From the NCBI RefSeq assembly GCF_023715325.1, contig NZ_JAMBNX010000013.1, positions 19,134-83,133 on the forward strand: a stretch of 64,000 nucleotides of DNA, given 5' to 3'. Shown here piece by piece: positions 1 through 8,702 of the stretch. The translations under genes were made by a program, and so were the position numbers. The stretch is from Agromyces mediolanus (lineage in GTDB: Bacteria > Actinomycetota > Actinomycetes > Actinomycetales > Microbacteriaceae). How positions within the stretch are numbered: the first letter of the stretch is position 1; every line of letters starts with the position of its first letter. The notes beneath the pieces were generated by a model. The model had not been told where the DNA came from and made no database searches. It saw only the letters and a list, made by a program, of their open reading frames with translations.

Positions 1-969
1 CTGCTTGCGCGCGTACTCGGCGGCGGCCTCGCGCACCCAGGCGCCGGCCTCGTGCGCCTCGCGGCGGCGGCGCAGCCGCTCGGCGTTCGCGGGTCCGCGA
101 CCGGCGAGCACCTCGTGGAACTCGGTCCAGTCGATCTCGCTCAGGTCGTAGGCCTGGCGCTCCTCGTTCCACGCCAGCTCCGGGTCGGGCAGGGTGACGC
201 CGAGCACCTCGGCCTGCGGCACGAGCATGCCGACGAAGCGCTGGCGCAGCTCGTCGTTGGAGAAGCGCTTGATGTTCCACGCCATCGACTGCGCCGAGTT
301 CGGCGACTCGTCGTCGGGCGGGCCGAACATCATGAGGCTCGGCCAGTACCACCGGTTCACGGCGTCCTGCGCCATCTGCCGCTGGGCCTCGGTGCCCTGC
401 ATGAGCTCGAGCAGGATCTCGAAGCCCTGCCGCTGGTGGAACGACTCCTCCTTGCAGATGCGCACCATCGCCCGGCCGTACGGGCCGTACGAGGCGCGGC
501 AGAGCGGCACCTGGTTGCAGATCGCGGCGCCGTCGACGAGCCAGCCGATGGCGCCCATGTCGGCCCAGGTGGGCGTCGTGTAGTTGAAGATCGAGGAGTA
601 GCGGGCGCGGCCCTCGATGAGCTGGCGCATCATCTCTTCGCGGCCGATGCCGAGGGTCTGCGCGGCGGAGTAGAGGTAGAGGCCGTGGCCCGCCTCGTCT
701 TGCACCTTCGCCATGAGGATCGCCTTGCGCTTCAGGCTCGGGGCACGGCTGATCCAGTTGGACTCGGGCTGCATGCCGATGATCTCGGAGTGCGCGTGCT
801 GGCTGATCTGGCGAATGAGCGTCTTGCGGTATGCCTCGGGCATCCAGTCGCGCGGCTCGATACGGGAGTCGGCGGCGATGAGTTCATCGAAGGCGGCTTG
901 CCCTGCGAGGTCGTCGGCCGTGGGCTCGGCCGGCTCGCTCGCTCGGCGCAGCTCTGCTGGTGCGGTCAT
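1..969 (-). CDS. paaA: 1,2-phenylacetyl-CoA epoxidase, catalytic subunit PaaA (3' end outside window)
   Basis: Catalytic diiron subunit of the multicomponent monooxygenase that epoxidises the ring of phenylacetyl-CoA, the committing step of aerobic phenylacetate breakdown. The 323 codons present start at an ATG preceded by AGGAG (976-980) and read without interruption to the window edge. Recognisable PaaA stretches include [15 protein letters not shown] with its EXXH-type iron ligands, [11 protein letters not shown] carrying the second ligand set, and [15 protein letters not shown]. The family is usually 310-330 residues, so little is missing. It diverges from paaI across a TetR-type operator; paaB-E would be expected beyond the left edge. 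Identification by recalled family motifs, not by search. Confidence 0.95.
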   Translation of the reverse strand, partial: MTAPAELRRASEPAEPTADDLAGQAAFDELIAADSRIEPRDWMPEAYRKTLIRQISQHAHSEIIGMQPESNWISRAPSLKRKAILMAKVQDEAGHGLYLYSAAQTLGIGREEMMRQLIEGRARYSSIFNYTTPTWADMGAIGWLVDGAAICNQVPLCRASYGPYGRAMVRICKEESFHQRQGFEILLELMQGTEAQRQMAQDAVNRWYWPSLMMFGPPDDESPNSAQSMAWNIKRFSNDELRQRFVGMLVPQAEVLGVTLPDPELAWNEERQAYDLSEIDWTEFHEVLAGRGPANAERLRRRREAHEAGAWVREAAAEYARKQ

Positions 970-1041
970 CGTCGACTCCTGTGTCTCTGCGGGCGGCCGG
1001 GTTCGGCTCGCCGTGTCGAGCGCGGGCGCCCGTGGCATCCG

Positions 1042-1075
1042 ATATTACCAACCGATCGTTCAGTTAGTATATAGT
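1042..1075. promoter_or_regulatory. Divergent paaA/paaI promoter region with TetR-type operator
   Basis: The imperfect palindrome AACCGATCGTTCAGTT (1050-1065, 12 of 16 positions symmetric) lies between a TAATAT -10-like box for paaA (1047-1042, minus strand) and a TATAGT -10-like box for paaI (1070-1075, plus strand). A protein bound here could block both divergent promoters. Related palindromes occur before the thiolase operon and the MFS gene. Binding by the TetR protein at 2963-3619 is an inference. Confidence 0.65.
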
Positions 1076-1125
1076 CGATCCAGACGCCGCAGCAACGGCG
1101 CGCTGAACTCGATGAGGAGTGCCAG

Positions 1126-1542
1126 ATGACGGATGCCGCGACCGAACCCGCGCTGAACCGCGAGATGATGCAGCGCGATCGCGCGGCCGCCTGGCTGGGC
1201 CTCGTCGTCGAGCGCGACGATCCCGGCCACGCCGTCGTCAGCATGGTCGTGCGCGAGGAGATGACGAACGGCTTCGGCATCACGCACGGCGGCCTCGTGT
1301 TCGCCCTCGCCGACACGGCCTTCGCGATCTCCTGCAACGAGGACGAGCGGGTCACCGTCGCCGCGGGCGCCGACATCGCCTTCCTGAAGTCCACCGTGCC
1401 CGGTCAGACGCTGACCGCGACCGCCGTGCGCCGCACCCGCTCGGGTCGCACCGGCCTCTACGACGTCTCCGTGGTCGACGAGCAGGGCGAGCCGGTCGCC
1501 GAGTTCCGCGGCCGCTCCATCTCGACGAACCGCACGTTCTGA
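1126..1542 (+). CDS. paaI: Hydroxyphenylacetyl-CoA thioesterase PaaI (hotdog fold)
   Basis: Small cytosolic hotdog-fold thioesterase of 138 residues that hydrolyses stalled ring-hydroxylated CoA esters and so rescues CoA during phenylacetate degradation. The signature GFGITHGGLVFALADTAFA (about residues 46-64) holds the HGG and the acidic residue of the helix used by PaaI enzymes. Length matches the family (about 140). The ATG has GAGGAG upstream at about 1111-1116. First gene of the rightward paa arm; paaK follows after 44 bp and was probably transcribed with it. Confidence 0.93.
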   Translation: MTDAATEPALNREMMQRDRAAAWLGLVVERDDPGHAVVSMVVREEMTNGFGITHGGLVFALADTAFAISCNEDERVTVAAGADIAFLKSTVPGQTLTATAVRRTRSGRTGLYDVSVVDEQGEPVAEFRGRSISTNRTF

Positions 1543-1586
1543 GCCCGGCCAGCCCTCCAGCACCCTTCCCACCTTCAGGAGCCACC

Positions 1587-2924
1587 GTGTCGACGACGAC
1601 CATCCCCCGCACCGCCTCCGTCTCCGGGCTGCACACGCCCGCGCCCGCCGAACTCGACCCCGAGGAGCGGCTCGACCGCGCCGGCATCGAGGCCCTCCAG
1701 CTCGAGCGCCTGCAGCGCACCGTCGCGCACGCGTACGAGCGGGTGCCGCTCTACACGCGCAAGTTCGACGAGGCCGGCGTGCACCCCCGCGACATCCGTT
1801 CGCTCACCGACGTCGCCCGCCTGCCCTTCACCACGAAGGCCGACCTGCGCGAGACCTACCCCTTCGGCATGTTCGCCGTGCCGATGGCCGAGGTGGCTCG
1901 CATCCACGCCTCCAGCGGCACCACCGGCCGGCCCACCGTCGTCGGCTACACGAAGGGCGACCTGGAGCGCTGGGGCTCGCTCGTCGCCCGCTCGCTGCGG
2001 GCGAGCGGCATCCGGGCCGGCATGAAGGTGCACAACGCCTACGGCTACGGGCTGTTCACCGGCGGGCTCGGCGCGCACGCCGGGATCGAGGCGCTCGGCG
2101 CGACCGTCATCCCGATGTCGGGCGGGCAGACCGCGCGCCAGGTGCAGCTCATCATGGACTTCGAGCCCGACGCCATCCTCTGCACCCCGAGCTACCTGCT
2201 GACCATCGCCGACTGCATGGCCGAGCAGGGCATCGACCCGCGCGCGACCTCGCTCAAGGTCGCCGTGCTCGGCGCCGAGCCGTGGACCAACGAGATGCGG
2301 CACGAGCTCGAGCAGCGGCTCGGCCTCGACGCGCTCGACATCTACGGGCTCAGCGAGGTGATGGGGCCCGGCGTCGGCAACGAATGCCTCGAGACGAAGG
2401 ACGGCCCGCACCTCTGGGAGGACCACTTCCTGCCCGAGGTGATCGACGGCGACACGGGTGCGCCGCTGCCCGACGGCGAGCGCGGTGAACTCGTGTTCAC
2501 CTCGCTCACGAAGGAGGCGTTCCCCGTCATCCGGTACCGCACGCGCGACCTCACCCGACTGCTGCCCGGCACCGCGCGGCCCGGCATGCGGCGCATCGAG
2601 AAGATCACCGGCCGCAACGACGACATGATCATCCTGCGCGGCGTGAACCTGTTCCCGACGCAGATCGAGGAGCTCGTGCTCGGCATCGAGCAGCTCACAC
2701 CGCACTTCGTGCTGGAGCTCACGAAGGAGGGGCGGATGGATGCGCTCACCGTGCGCATCGAACGGCACCCCGCGCTCTCGATCGAGACGTGCGAGGCAGC
2801 GGCGGTCGTGCTCGCCGAGCGCATCAAGGTGCACATCGGCTCGACCGTGGCCGTGCGGCTCGAGGAGCCCGGCGCACTGCCCCGCAGCGAGGGCAAGTAC
2901 CGGCGGGTGTACGACCTGCGCTGA
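1587..2924 (+). CDS. paaK: Phenylacetate--CoA ligase PaaK
   Basis: AMP-forming ligase that activates phenylacetate to phenylacetyl-CoA, the first pathway step. 445 residues from a GTG start preceded by CAGGAG (1576-1581); upstream in-frame codons run through paaI in another frame and are not used. The nucleotide-binding loop ASSGTTGRPTVVGYT lies near residue 110, followed by YGLSEVMGPG and FPVIRYRTRDLT, all typical of PaaK. The C-terminal part (ITGRNDDMIILRGVNLFPTQ) is the small mobile domain. Family length is about 430-445. It lies between paaI and the TetR gene on the same strand. Confidence 0.95.
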   Translation: MSTTTIPRTASVSGLHTPAPAELDPEERLDRAGIEALQLERLQRTVAHAYERVPLYTRKFDEAGVHPRDIRSLTDVARLPFTTKADLRETYPFGMFAVPMAEVARIHASSGTTGRPTVVGYTKGDLERWGSLVARSLRASGIRAGMKVHNAYGYGLFTGGLGAHAGIEALGATVIPMSGGQTARQVQLIMDFEPDAILCTPSYLLTIADCMAEQGIDPRATSLKVAVLGAEPWTNEMRHELEQRLGLDALDIYGLSEVMGPGVGNECLETKDGPHLWEDHFLPEVIDGDTGAPLPDGERGELVFTSLTKEAFPVIRYRTRDLTRLLPGTARPGMRRIEKITGRNDDMIILRGVNLFPTQIEELVLGIEQLTPHFVLELTKEGRMDALTVRIERHPALSIETCEAAAVVLAERIKVHIGSTVAVRLEEPGALPRSEGKYRRVYDLR

Positions 2925-2962
2925 GCATGGATGCCGGGGGGCACCGCCCTGGTGAGAGACTG

Positions 2963-3619
2963 ATGCCGATGACCGAGAACCAGAGCATGCGTCGCGGGCG
3001 CCCGGGGTACGACCGGCAGGGCATCCTCGACGTCGCCGTCGCAGCGTTCAACGAGTACGGCTACGACGCCACCTCGATGGGTGTGCTCGCCGAGCGGCTC
3101 GGACTCTCGAAGTCGGCGATCTACCACCACTTCGCGTCGAAGGACGAGATCCTCGACCAGGCGCTCGACACCGCCCTCAGCGGACTCGAGGCCGTCGTCG
3201 CCGACGCCGCCCGCCCCGAGCTCGTCGAGGGGCCAACGGTCGATCGCGCCGCAGATCGGCTCGACCGGGTGCTGCGCGGGGCGGTGCACGTGCTCGTCGA
3301 GCAGCTGCCCTCGGTCACCCTGCTGCTCCGGGTGCGGGGCAACACCGAGGTCGAGCGGCGCGCGCTCGCCCGCCGCCGCGACTTCGACAAGCGGGTGACC
3401 GCCCTCGTCGCCGACGCCCAGCGCGAGGGATCGCTGCGCAGCGACATCGACGCGAGCGTCGTCTCACGGCTCGCGTTCGGCATGATCAACTCGATCGTCG
3501 AGTGGTACCGGCCCGGCGGCCGCGAGAACGCCGACGGCCTCGCCGACGACGTGATCGCGATCGCCCTCGACGGCCTGCGCATGCCCACCTCGAACCGCGT
3601 CGAGGAACTGCTCGGCTGA
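2963..3619 (+). CDS. TetR-family regulator, probable phenylacetate repressor (PaaR-like)
   Basis: 218-residue TetR-type DNA-binding protein. The N-terminal helix-turn-helix is clear: GILDVAVAAFNEYGYDATSM followed by VLAERLGLSKSAIYHHFASKDEIL (about residues 15-60). The remaining helices form the ligand pocket. In actinobacteria and Thermus, TetR-type PaaR repressors sense phenylacetyl-CoA, and this one follows paaK on the same strand after 38 bp. The start is either ATG 2963 or ATG 2969; no strong ribosome site decides between them. Three GACCGA-type palindromes in the window (near 1050, 15120 and 16691) are candidate targets. Confidence 0.85.
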   Translation: MPMTENQSMRRGRPGYDRQGILDVAVAAFNEYGYDATSMGVLAERLGLSKSAIYHHFASKDEILDQALDTALSGLEAVVADAARPELVEGPTVDRAADRLDRVLRGAVHVLVEQLPSVTLLLRVRGNTEVERRALARRRDFDKRVTALVADAQREGSLRSDIDASVVSRLAFGMINSIVEWYRPGGRENADGLADDVIAIALDGLRMPTSNRVEELLG

Positions 3620-3654
3620 CCGCCGGGGCGCGCGGGCTGCACGCTCCGCCGGCC

Positions 3655-3800
3655 CCGCGCGCGCCACATCAGCACGCGCGCGCCACTTCAGTGCGCGCGC
3701 GCCACTCCATTGCCCGCGCGCCACTTCAGCACGCACGCGCCACATCAGCACGCACGCGCCACATCAGCGCGCGCGCCACTTCAGTGCGAACGCGCCATCC
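3655..3800. repeat. Imperfect tandem repeat, about 8 units of 17-19 bp
   Basis: Units of the form GCGCGCCACTTCAGTGC or GCGCGCCACATCAGCACGC follow one another with small changes (TTCAG, ATCAG, TCCAT). They lie after the TetR gene and run into the 3' end of the small minus-strand gene, whose TGA stop (3781-3783) is inside the seventh unit. No protein-coding signal was seen in the units themselves. Function unknown. Confidence 0.8.
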
Positions 3801-4002
3801 GTGCTGGCGCAGCGGTGCCGAAGTGGCGCCGCAGCCACCCGCGCCGCGGCCGCTCAACGGCTTCGCCACGGCTGGCCGGCTGCCCTGCCCCCTGCGCCTC
3901 GCTCCGCCGCTCGCCGGCCACCCGGCGCTGCTCGAGCTCACGAGTCATCCGCTCGTCCGCCGCTGCCACGAGGTGCGGGAACGCTGTCTCCGAGATGTGC
4001 AT
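3781..4002 (-). CDS. Small conserved-looking basic protein, function unknown
   Basis: 73-residue protein starting MHISETAFPHLVAAADERM, with a strong GGAGGAG site (4008-4014) five bases before the ATG, which is why this start is chosen over an upstream in-frame one at 4050. The sequence is charged (ADERMTRELEQRR, PRRGWLRRHFG) without signal peptide or membrane segment. I do not recognise a functional family. The reading frame ends inside the tandem repeat at 3655-3800, so the last residues may be repeat-derived. Confidence 0.6.
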   Translation of the reverse strand: MHISETAFPHLVAAADERMTRELEQRRVAGERRSEAQGAGQPASRGEAVERPRRGWLRRHFGTAAPARMARSH

Positions 4003-4146
4003 GTCGACTCCTCCGTTGTCGACATTCAGCCTCGGCGCTGAGGTGGCCACCCGGCATCCGAGGATCGCCCTATTCCTGGGCGGCCGTCGCCTCGGCGCGG
4101 TCGCTCACCTCGGTCGGATGCCTCAGACGGGCGCCGGTCGGATGCC

Positions 4147-4611
4147 TCAGACGGTCTCGGCGGCTGAGGCATCCGCCGGCGCACCGCCCACCGGAGCGGC
4201 CTTCGCCGCGACGATGCCCTTCCGGAGCGCCATCATCAGCAGCACGAGCCCGGCCGTCACGACGATGTGTCCGAGCCCGGCGATGCCGGCGATCGCCGCG
4301 TTCGACTCCTCGCCGAGCACCGTCAGCGAGCCGTGCCAGACCATCATGGCGCTCGTGAGCAGCACGCCCGCGTTGTAGACCCAGAAGAACCAGCCGAACA
4401 GCGGCGACGCGCTCAGCGCGAAGACGCGCTCGAGGGCGAGCACGATGAGCATCGCAAGGAAGCCCAGCGTCAGCAGGTGCGTGTGCACGACCGAGAGCTG
4501 CGTCGCACCGCCCTCGACGAAGTCGTTCGCCTTCGTGAACTCCCGGTAGAAGAGGCCGGAGCCGAGGCCGAGCACGAGGTAGACGACGGCGGCGGTGAAG
4601 AGGCGGTTCAT
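4147..4611 (-). CDS. DUF2871-type integral membrane protein
   Basis: 154-residue protein with about four transmembrane helices: FTAAVVYLVLGLGSGLFY, HLLTLGFLAMLIVLAL, LFGWFFWVYNAGVLLTSAMM and GLGHIVVTAGLVLLMMAL. It resembles small DUF2871 proteins of actinobacteria, whose role is not established. Conserved-looking histidines (VVHTHLLTLG, MVWHGSLT, GLGHIV) sit at helix ends and could bind heme or metal, as in cytochrome-oxidase-like small membrane proteins; this is speculation. The ATG follows AGGA. Stand-alone gene upstream of a family A palindrome. Confidence 0.75.
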   Translation of the reverse strand: MNRLFTAAVVYLVLGLGSGLFYREFTKANDFVEGGATQLSVVHTHLLTLGFLAMLIVLALERVFALSASPLFGWFFWVYNAGVLLTSAMMVWHGSLTVLGEESNAAIAGIAGLGHIVVTAGLVLLMMALRKGIVAAKAAPVGGAPADASAAETV

Positions 4612-4740
4612 GGGGCGTCCTTCCGGTTCGCGGGGGGGGCGGGCGGGCGGGCTCGCGGGCACGCTCACGTGCAGTCTGCTCCGGCCCGCGCCCCGCCGCA
4701 TCCATCGAACGTTCACCGCCGACTCGCGCCCCGAACCCCG

Positions 4741-4772
4741 AGTTGCCCGACTTCCATGAAAGTCGGGCAACT
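4741..4772. repeat. Family A palindrome, copy 1
   Basis: Inverted repeat AGTTGCCCGACTT-CCATGA-AAGTCGGGCAACT with a single central mismatch. It lies 12 bp beyond the stop codon of the surface protein (minus strand) and upstream of the DUF2871 gene, so it may act as a transcription terminator or mRNA 3' hairpin. Eight related copies occur in the window. Confidence 0.85.
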
Positions 4773-4784
4773 CCCGGGCGCGGG

Positions 4785-7700
4785 CTATGCGGTGCGGCGG
4801 CGGCGCAGCGCGCCTCCGACGAGGAACGCGAGACCCGCGAGGAGGGCGAGGCCGCCGAGGAGGGCGGCGCCGACGCCGTCGACGCCCGTCGACGCGAGGT
4901 CCGCCTCGCCGCCCGTGCGCTCGAGCGTGTTCGTCAGCACGATCTCGGCGACCGTGCCGTCACCGATCACGATCGAGTCGGCACTGAAGTGGACGGCTGC
5001 CCACTCGGCGCCGTCGACGGCCGCCGGGGTCACCTCGCTGAGGCTCACCCGGGCCCCGTACGGGAGCGGATCGCTCGTCGCGACGCCCCCGCCGGTCACC
5101 GTCAGCACGCCCGCCCCGGCCTCGAAGCCCGGGCCGGCGGGGTAGCTGTACCGCACCGTGAACTCCGTGCCCTTCGGGAGCAGCCCGGCTCCGCTGCCCT
5201 CGACCTGCTTGCGCACGGCGAAGGAGCCCGCGTTCAGCTCGAGCGTGTTGACGACGACCACCTCGGTGGAGGCATCCTTCCCGACCGTCACGACGTTCGA
5301 CTCCGAGAAGCGGGGCGCACCCCAGCTGCCGCCCTCGACCGCCTCGGGCTCGAGCTCGCGGATCGTCACGACCGCGCCGGCCGGAAGGTCGGCGACGGTG
5401 ACGGTGCTGCCGTCGCCGGGCACCACCACCTCGGTCGGGCCGGCCGCGTCCCAGGCGGCGCCCGCCGGGTACTCGTACGTGAAGGTGTACTCCCGGTCGC
5501 TGCCGACGAGGTGCGCGCCGGTGCCCTCGAGCTGCTTGCGCAGCTCGATCGCGCCGACGTCGCGGGTGATCGTGTTGGTGAGGCTCACCTCGACGGTCGT
5601 GCCGTCGCCGATGGTGACGGTGTCGGGCGAGAAGACGTATCCCTCGGACCAGGTGGCGCCGACGACCGGGGCGGGCGCCAGCTCGGTGAGCCGCAGCACG
5701 GCGCCGTAGGGCAGGGGACCGCTCGAGACGGCCTGCCCGTCGGCGCGCACGACGAGCTCGCCCGAGCCCGCGCCGAAGCCGATCCCCGCGTCGTACTCGT
5801 ACCGCACCGTGAAGGAGTCGGTGGCGGGGACGAGCCCGGCGCCGGTGCCCTCGAGACGCTTGACGACCGAGAACTCCCCGGTGTTCAGGGCGAGCTCGTT
5901 GTCGAGATCGACCGCGATGCGGGTGCCCTTCACGACGGTGAACGTCTTCTCGCTGAAGACGGGTTCCTGCCAGGTGCCGCCCTCGACCTGCTCGAGCAGC
6001 TCCTCGAGCGTGACGACCGCGCCCGCGGGCAGCCCCTCGACCGCGACCGGATCACCGCCGGCCGTGACCTCGACCGTGCCACTGCCGGCCTCGTAGACGC
6101 CGCGCTCCGGGTCGGCCGGATACGACCACTGCACCGTGAAGGTCGGGTCGTCGACGAGGCCGGAGCCGGCGCCGCCGAGGCGCTTCAGGATCTCGAAGGA
6201 GCCGAGGTCGCGGGTGAGCGTGTTCGTCACCTGCACCTGCACCTCGGCCGAGTCGGCGCCGACGGTGACGCTGGCGGGCTCGATGACCGGCTGCTGCCAG
6301 CTCGCGCCCGGCACCGCGGCGGGTGCCGACTCGGAGAACGCCACCTCGGCGCCGACGGGCAGCCCCGGGATGTCGACGCGGCTGCCGTCGAGCGGCAGCT
6401 GCACCGAGCCGCCGCCGGCGGGGATGCCGAGCTCGGCGTTCGCGGCCCAGCGGTAGTTCAGGGTGAAGCTCGTGTCGCCGGGGATGCGCATGCCGTCGGG
6501 GTTCACGACGGTCTTGGCGGCGCCGAGGGAGGCCCGCTGCAGCGTGGCGCGGTTCTCGAGGCGGATGTCGGTGATCTGGCCGAGCTTGCCCTGCGTCCCG
6601 TCGAGGGTGAGTTCGACGCGGTCGGTGCGGGTGCCGTCGGGGAGCACGAACACCGGGTCGGCCCAGTCCACGTTCGCGGGCTCGGCGGGCGTCAGCTCGT
6701 CGAGCGTGATCGTCGTGCCTCGGAACAGCTCCTCGCTCAGGAACGACTCGCCCGCGTGGATCGTGATCGGCTTCTCCTCGGTGACGACACCGTCGAGCTC
6801 GCTCGTGTAGTTCACGGTGAACGCGGGCGTGAGCGAGGTGTCACCGGCGAGCTCCTTCGTCAGGCGGAACTTGCCGAAGTTCGTTCCGACGACCGTGCCG
6901 GAGCCCGAGTAGCGGGTCGCGGTTCCCGTGGTGGTGCCGCTGCGCTCCCCCTCGATCTCCCAGTTCGCGACGTTCGTGTACGTCTTCGCCTTGCCGAGGT
7001 CGAGCACCTTGACGGTCCAGACGACCTCGTAGACGGAGCCGGTGATGCCCTGCTGGCCCTCGGGGGCGGCGTCGCCGAGTCCGGCGACGGAGGTGAACTC
7101 GACGCGGAGCCCGTTGTTCGAGACGGTGTACTCCGAGCTCGGCTTCCAGGCGAACTGCGGCGACTGCCGGCCGAGCGAGTCGTAGGCGAGCGAGCGGGCC
7201 TCGAGCACGCGAGGCTCGCCGACGAGCTCGAAGACGGTCGGGTCGAGCACGTCCTCGACGGCGACGCGCTGATCGGCGGGGATGCCGTCGGGGCCGCTCG
7301 GAACGCCGACCCACCAGCTGATGGTGTCCTCGAGGTTCTGGTAGGAGCCGCTCTTCCAGGCGTCCCAGCCGCCGAACTCGCAGTTCTCGGTGCAGCGGTC
7401 GGGGTTGGGCTCGACCGTCACCGGGGTCTGCACGGTGCCGAAGTCGAAGACGTGCTCGACGGTCTCGAGGTTCTCGAGCCAGACGTCCGCGAGGAAGGTG
7501 AAGGAGCCCCGCATCCCGAGCTCGTGCCCCTCGATGTACCCGGGGTCGACGGTGCAGGTGATCTGCTCGGCGTCGACGACGCACTCGCCGGCGGCCACGC
7601 CGTCGGGGTCGAGCATCGGGAATCGGTCGGCGAAGCCGCGAAGGCCATCGGGGAGGTCCACGACGACGGCGACCGGGTTGGCTGCCTCGCCGGGCACGCT

Positions 7701-7919
7701 CCAGTCGACGGTGAGCTCTTGACGGCTGCCGTCGGGGATCTTCGACGTGGTGAACCGGACGTCGTCGATGGAGATCGGAGTGCCGGGTGCCGCGTTCGCG
7801 GCGGGCACCGCGATGAAGACGTTCGCGACGACGGCGAGGAGGAGGCTGAGCACAGCCGCGATGGCTGCCCTCGCTCCGCGGTGGCGGCCGGGGCTGACCG
7901 CACGCACGAGGCTCGACAA
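4785..7919 (-). CDS. Large LAxTG-type cell-wall-anchored surface protein with repeated DUF5979-like domains
   Basis: Predicted secreted, sortase-anchored adhesin of 1044 residues. The likely start is TTG at 7919 with AAGGA upstream; no better ATG exists close to the signal peptide (hydrophobic IAAVLSLLLAVVANVFIAV, cleavage near ANA-AP). Residues about 45-345 resemble the N-terminal Ig-like adhesion region of Sdr/Cna-type surface proteins. About six repeated domains of 100-130 residues follow, each with a start like FSVVKRLEGTGAGL, a middle like FTVRYEYDAG and an end like LTELAPAPV..W. The C-terminus has LASTG (about 1008-1012), a hydrophobic helix and RRRR, the classical cell-wall sorting signal. 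No sortase or partner pilin is adjacent. Function as adhesin is inferred from architecture. Confidence 0.85.
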   Translation of the reverse strand: MSSLVRAVSPGRHRGARAAIAAVLSLLLAVVANVFIAVPAANAAPGTPISIDDVRFTTSKIPDGSRQELTVDWSVPGEAANPVAVVVDLPDGLRGFADRFPMLDPDGVAAGECVVDAEQITCTVDPGYIEGHELGMRGSFTFLADVWLENLETVEHVFDFGTVQTPVTVEPNPDRCTENCEFGGWDAWKSGSYQNLEDTISWWVGVPSGPDGIPADQRVAVEDVLDPTVFELVGEPRVLEARSLAYDSLGRQSPQFAWKPSSEYTVSNNGLRVEFTSVAGLGDAAPEGQQGITGSVYEVVWTVKVLDLGKAKTYTNVANWEIEGERSGTTTGTATRYSGSGTVVGTNFGKFRLTKELAGDTSLTPAFTVNYTSELDGVVTEEKPITIHAGESFLSEELFRGTTITLDELTPAEPANVDWADPVFVLPDGTRTDRVELTLDGTQGKLGQITDIRLENRATLQRASLGAAKTVVNPDGMRIPGDTSFTLNYRWAANAELGIPAGGGSVQLPLDGSRVDIPGLPVGAEVAFSESAPAAVPGASWQQPVIEPASVTVGADSAEVQVQVTNTLTRDLGSFEILKRLGGAGSGLVDDPTFTVQWSYPADPERGVYEAGSGTVEVTAGGDPVAVEGLPAGAVVTLEELLEQVEGGTWQEPVFSEKTFTVVKGTRIAVDLDNELALNTGEFSVVKRLEGTGAGLVPATDSFTVRYEYDAGIGFGAGSGELVVRADGQAVSSGPLPYGAVLRLTELAPAPVVGATWSEGYVFSPDTVTIGDGTTVEVSLTNTITRDVGAIELRKQLEGTGAHLVGSDREYTFTYEYPAGAAWDAAGPTEVVVPGDGSTVTVADLPAGAVVTIRELEPEAVEGGSWGAPRFSESNVVTVGKDASTEVVVVNTLELNAGSFAVRKQVEGSGAGLLPKGTEFTVRYSYPAGPGFEAGAGVLTVTGGGVATSDPLPYGARVSLSEVTPAAVDGAEWAAVHFSADSIVIGDGTVAEIVLTNTLERTGGEADLASTGVDGVGAALLGGLALLAGLAFLVGGALRRRRTA

Positions 7920-8279
7920 GACTGCATTCCTTCCTTCGGGTGCGTCCGACCGAGCGGTCCGGGGAAGACCGCACGGCGACCCGTCGGGAGGATGCACGGA
8001 AGGAGCGTGCGCGAAGCACGCGCCTGCGCGCGGACGTGCCGGGCACGTCCGCGCGCAATGCGAGCGCCGGTTCGCGTTCGGGCGCGGACCGGGCGTCCTG
8101 TCGGGTCAGGACGGGCGGCCGTCAGTGCCGCCACTTGAGAGATGGCGGATCGGCCGGATCATGACGCCGGTTCGACTGAACTTCTCCCGGTGCGCCATTT
8201 GCAGTGTTTCTACCTCTAGCGTGTCTACCTGCATTTCCGCTAGACATGGTTCCACCACTCCAACGAATCGAGGAGAACC
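7920..8279. other. Divergent intergenic region with a perfect long hairpin
   Basis: No gene was found in this 360-bp stretch. It holds an inverted repeat with perfect 16-bp arms, TGCGCGCGGACGTGCC (8025-8040) and its complement (8042-8057), flanked by a smaller hairpin GCGTGC..GCACGC (8005-8021). Both would be transcribed in the 5' leader of the surface-protein mRNA if its promoter lies to the right. Nearer the plus-strand gene is a less GC-rich stretch with the direct repeat TCTACCT (8210-8216 and 8224-8230), a possible regulator site. Confidence 0.6.
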
Positions 8280-8702
8280 ATGGAGCATCAGAACCAGACC
8301 ACCGCGACCGGAACGCACCTCACATCGAAGCGGCGAGGCACCCCGTGGCGGCGCGCTCGACTCGGGGCGGCCGCAGCGTCGGCCGCAGCCGCACTCCTGC
8401 TCGCCGCAGCTGCACCCGCCCCGGCGCAGGCCGTCGGCATGAGGTCGGTCACCGGCGTCATCGAATGCCGGTCCTGGCCCGCGATCTGGGTCGGCACGAG
8501 CGCGACCGCTCGGGGCGATGTGAAGTTCCAGCTCAACCGGAAAGACAATCTCGGCCCCATCGGAACCGTCTACCTCGGCAGGTCGGCAACGTACGCCCCG
8601 TGGGGATACAAGTGGATCACCTCCGGCGCAGGAAACTTCTACGCGTACGGCCTCACCGCCAGCGGCAACGTGACCAAGGCCTCGCGGTATTGCCAGGCGT
8701 GA
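8280..8702 (+). CDS. Small secreted protein, function unknown
   Basis: 140-residue precursor with an Arg-rich N-terminus (PWRRARLG), an alanine-rich hydrophobic segment and a likely signal peptidase site after APAQA near residue 51. The mature part of about 90 residues has two cysteines (VIECRS and RYCQA) able to form one disulfide, and aromatic/glycine-rich segments (WPAIWVGT, YAPWGYKWITSGAGNFYAYG). This looks like a small compact extracellular protein, but I do not recognise a family. The ATG has GAGGAGAACC directly upstream. Its TGA overlaps the GTG start of the downstream lipoprotein gene, implying coupled translation and a shared role at the cell surface. Confidence 0.75.
   Translation: MEHQNQTTATGTHLTSKRRGTPWRRARLGAAAASAAAALLLAAAAPAPAQAVGMRSVTGVIECRSWPAIWVGTSATARGDVKFQLNRKDNLGPIGTVYLGRSATYAPWGYKWITSGAGNFYAYGLTASGNVTKASRYCQA

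Noticed and set aside
1119..1586. Upstream extension of paaK through the paaI region in a different frame
   Set aside because: It is Arg-rich shadow sequence; GTG 1587 with CAGGAG gives the family-typical length.
4743..8138. A 1131-codon open frame on the plus strand opposite the surface protein
   Set aside because: Composition is Arg/Gly/Asp shadow-like, no domain is seen, and the minus strand has signal peptide, repeats and sorting signal. Long antisense frames are expected at this GC content.
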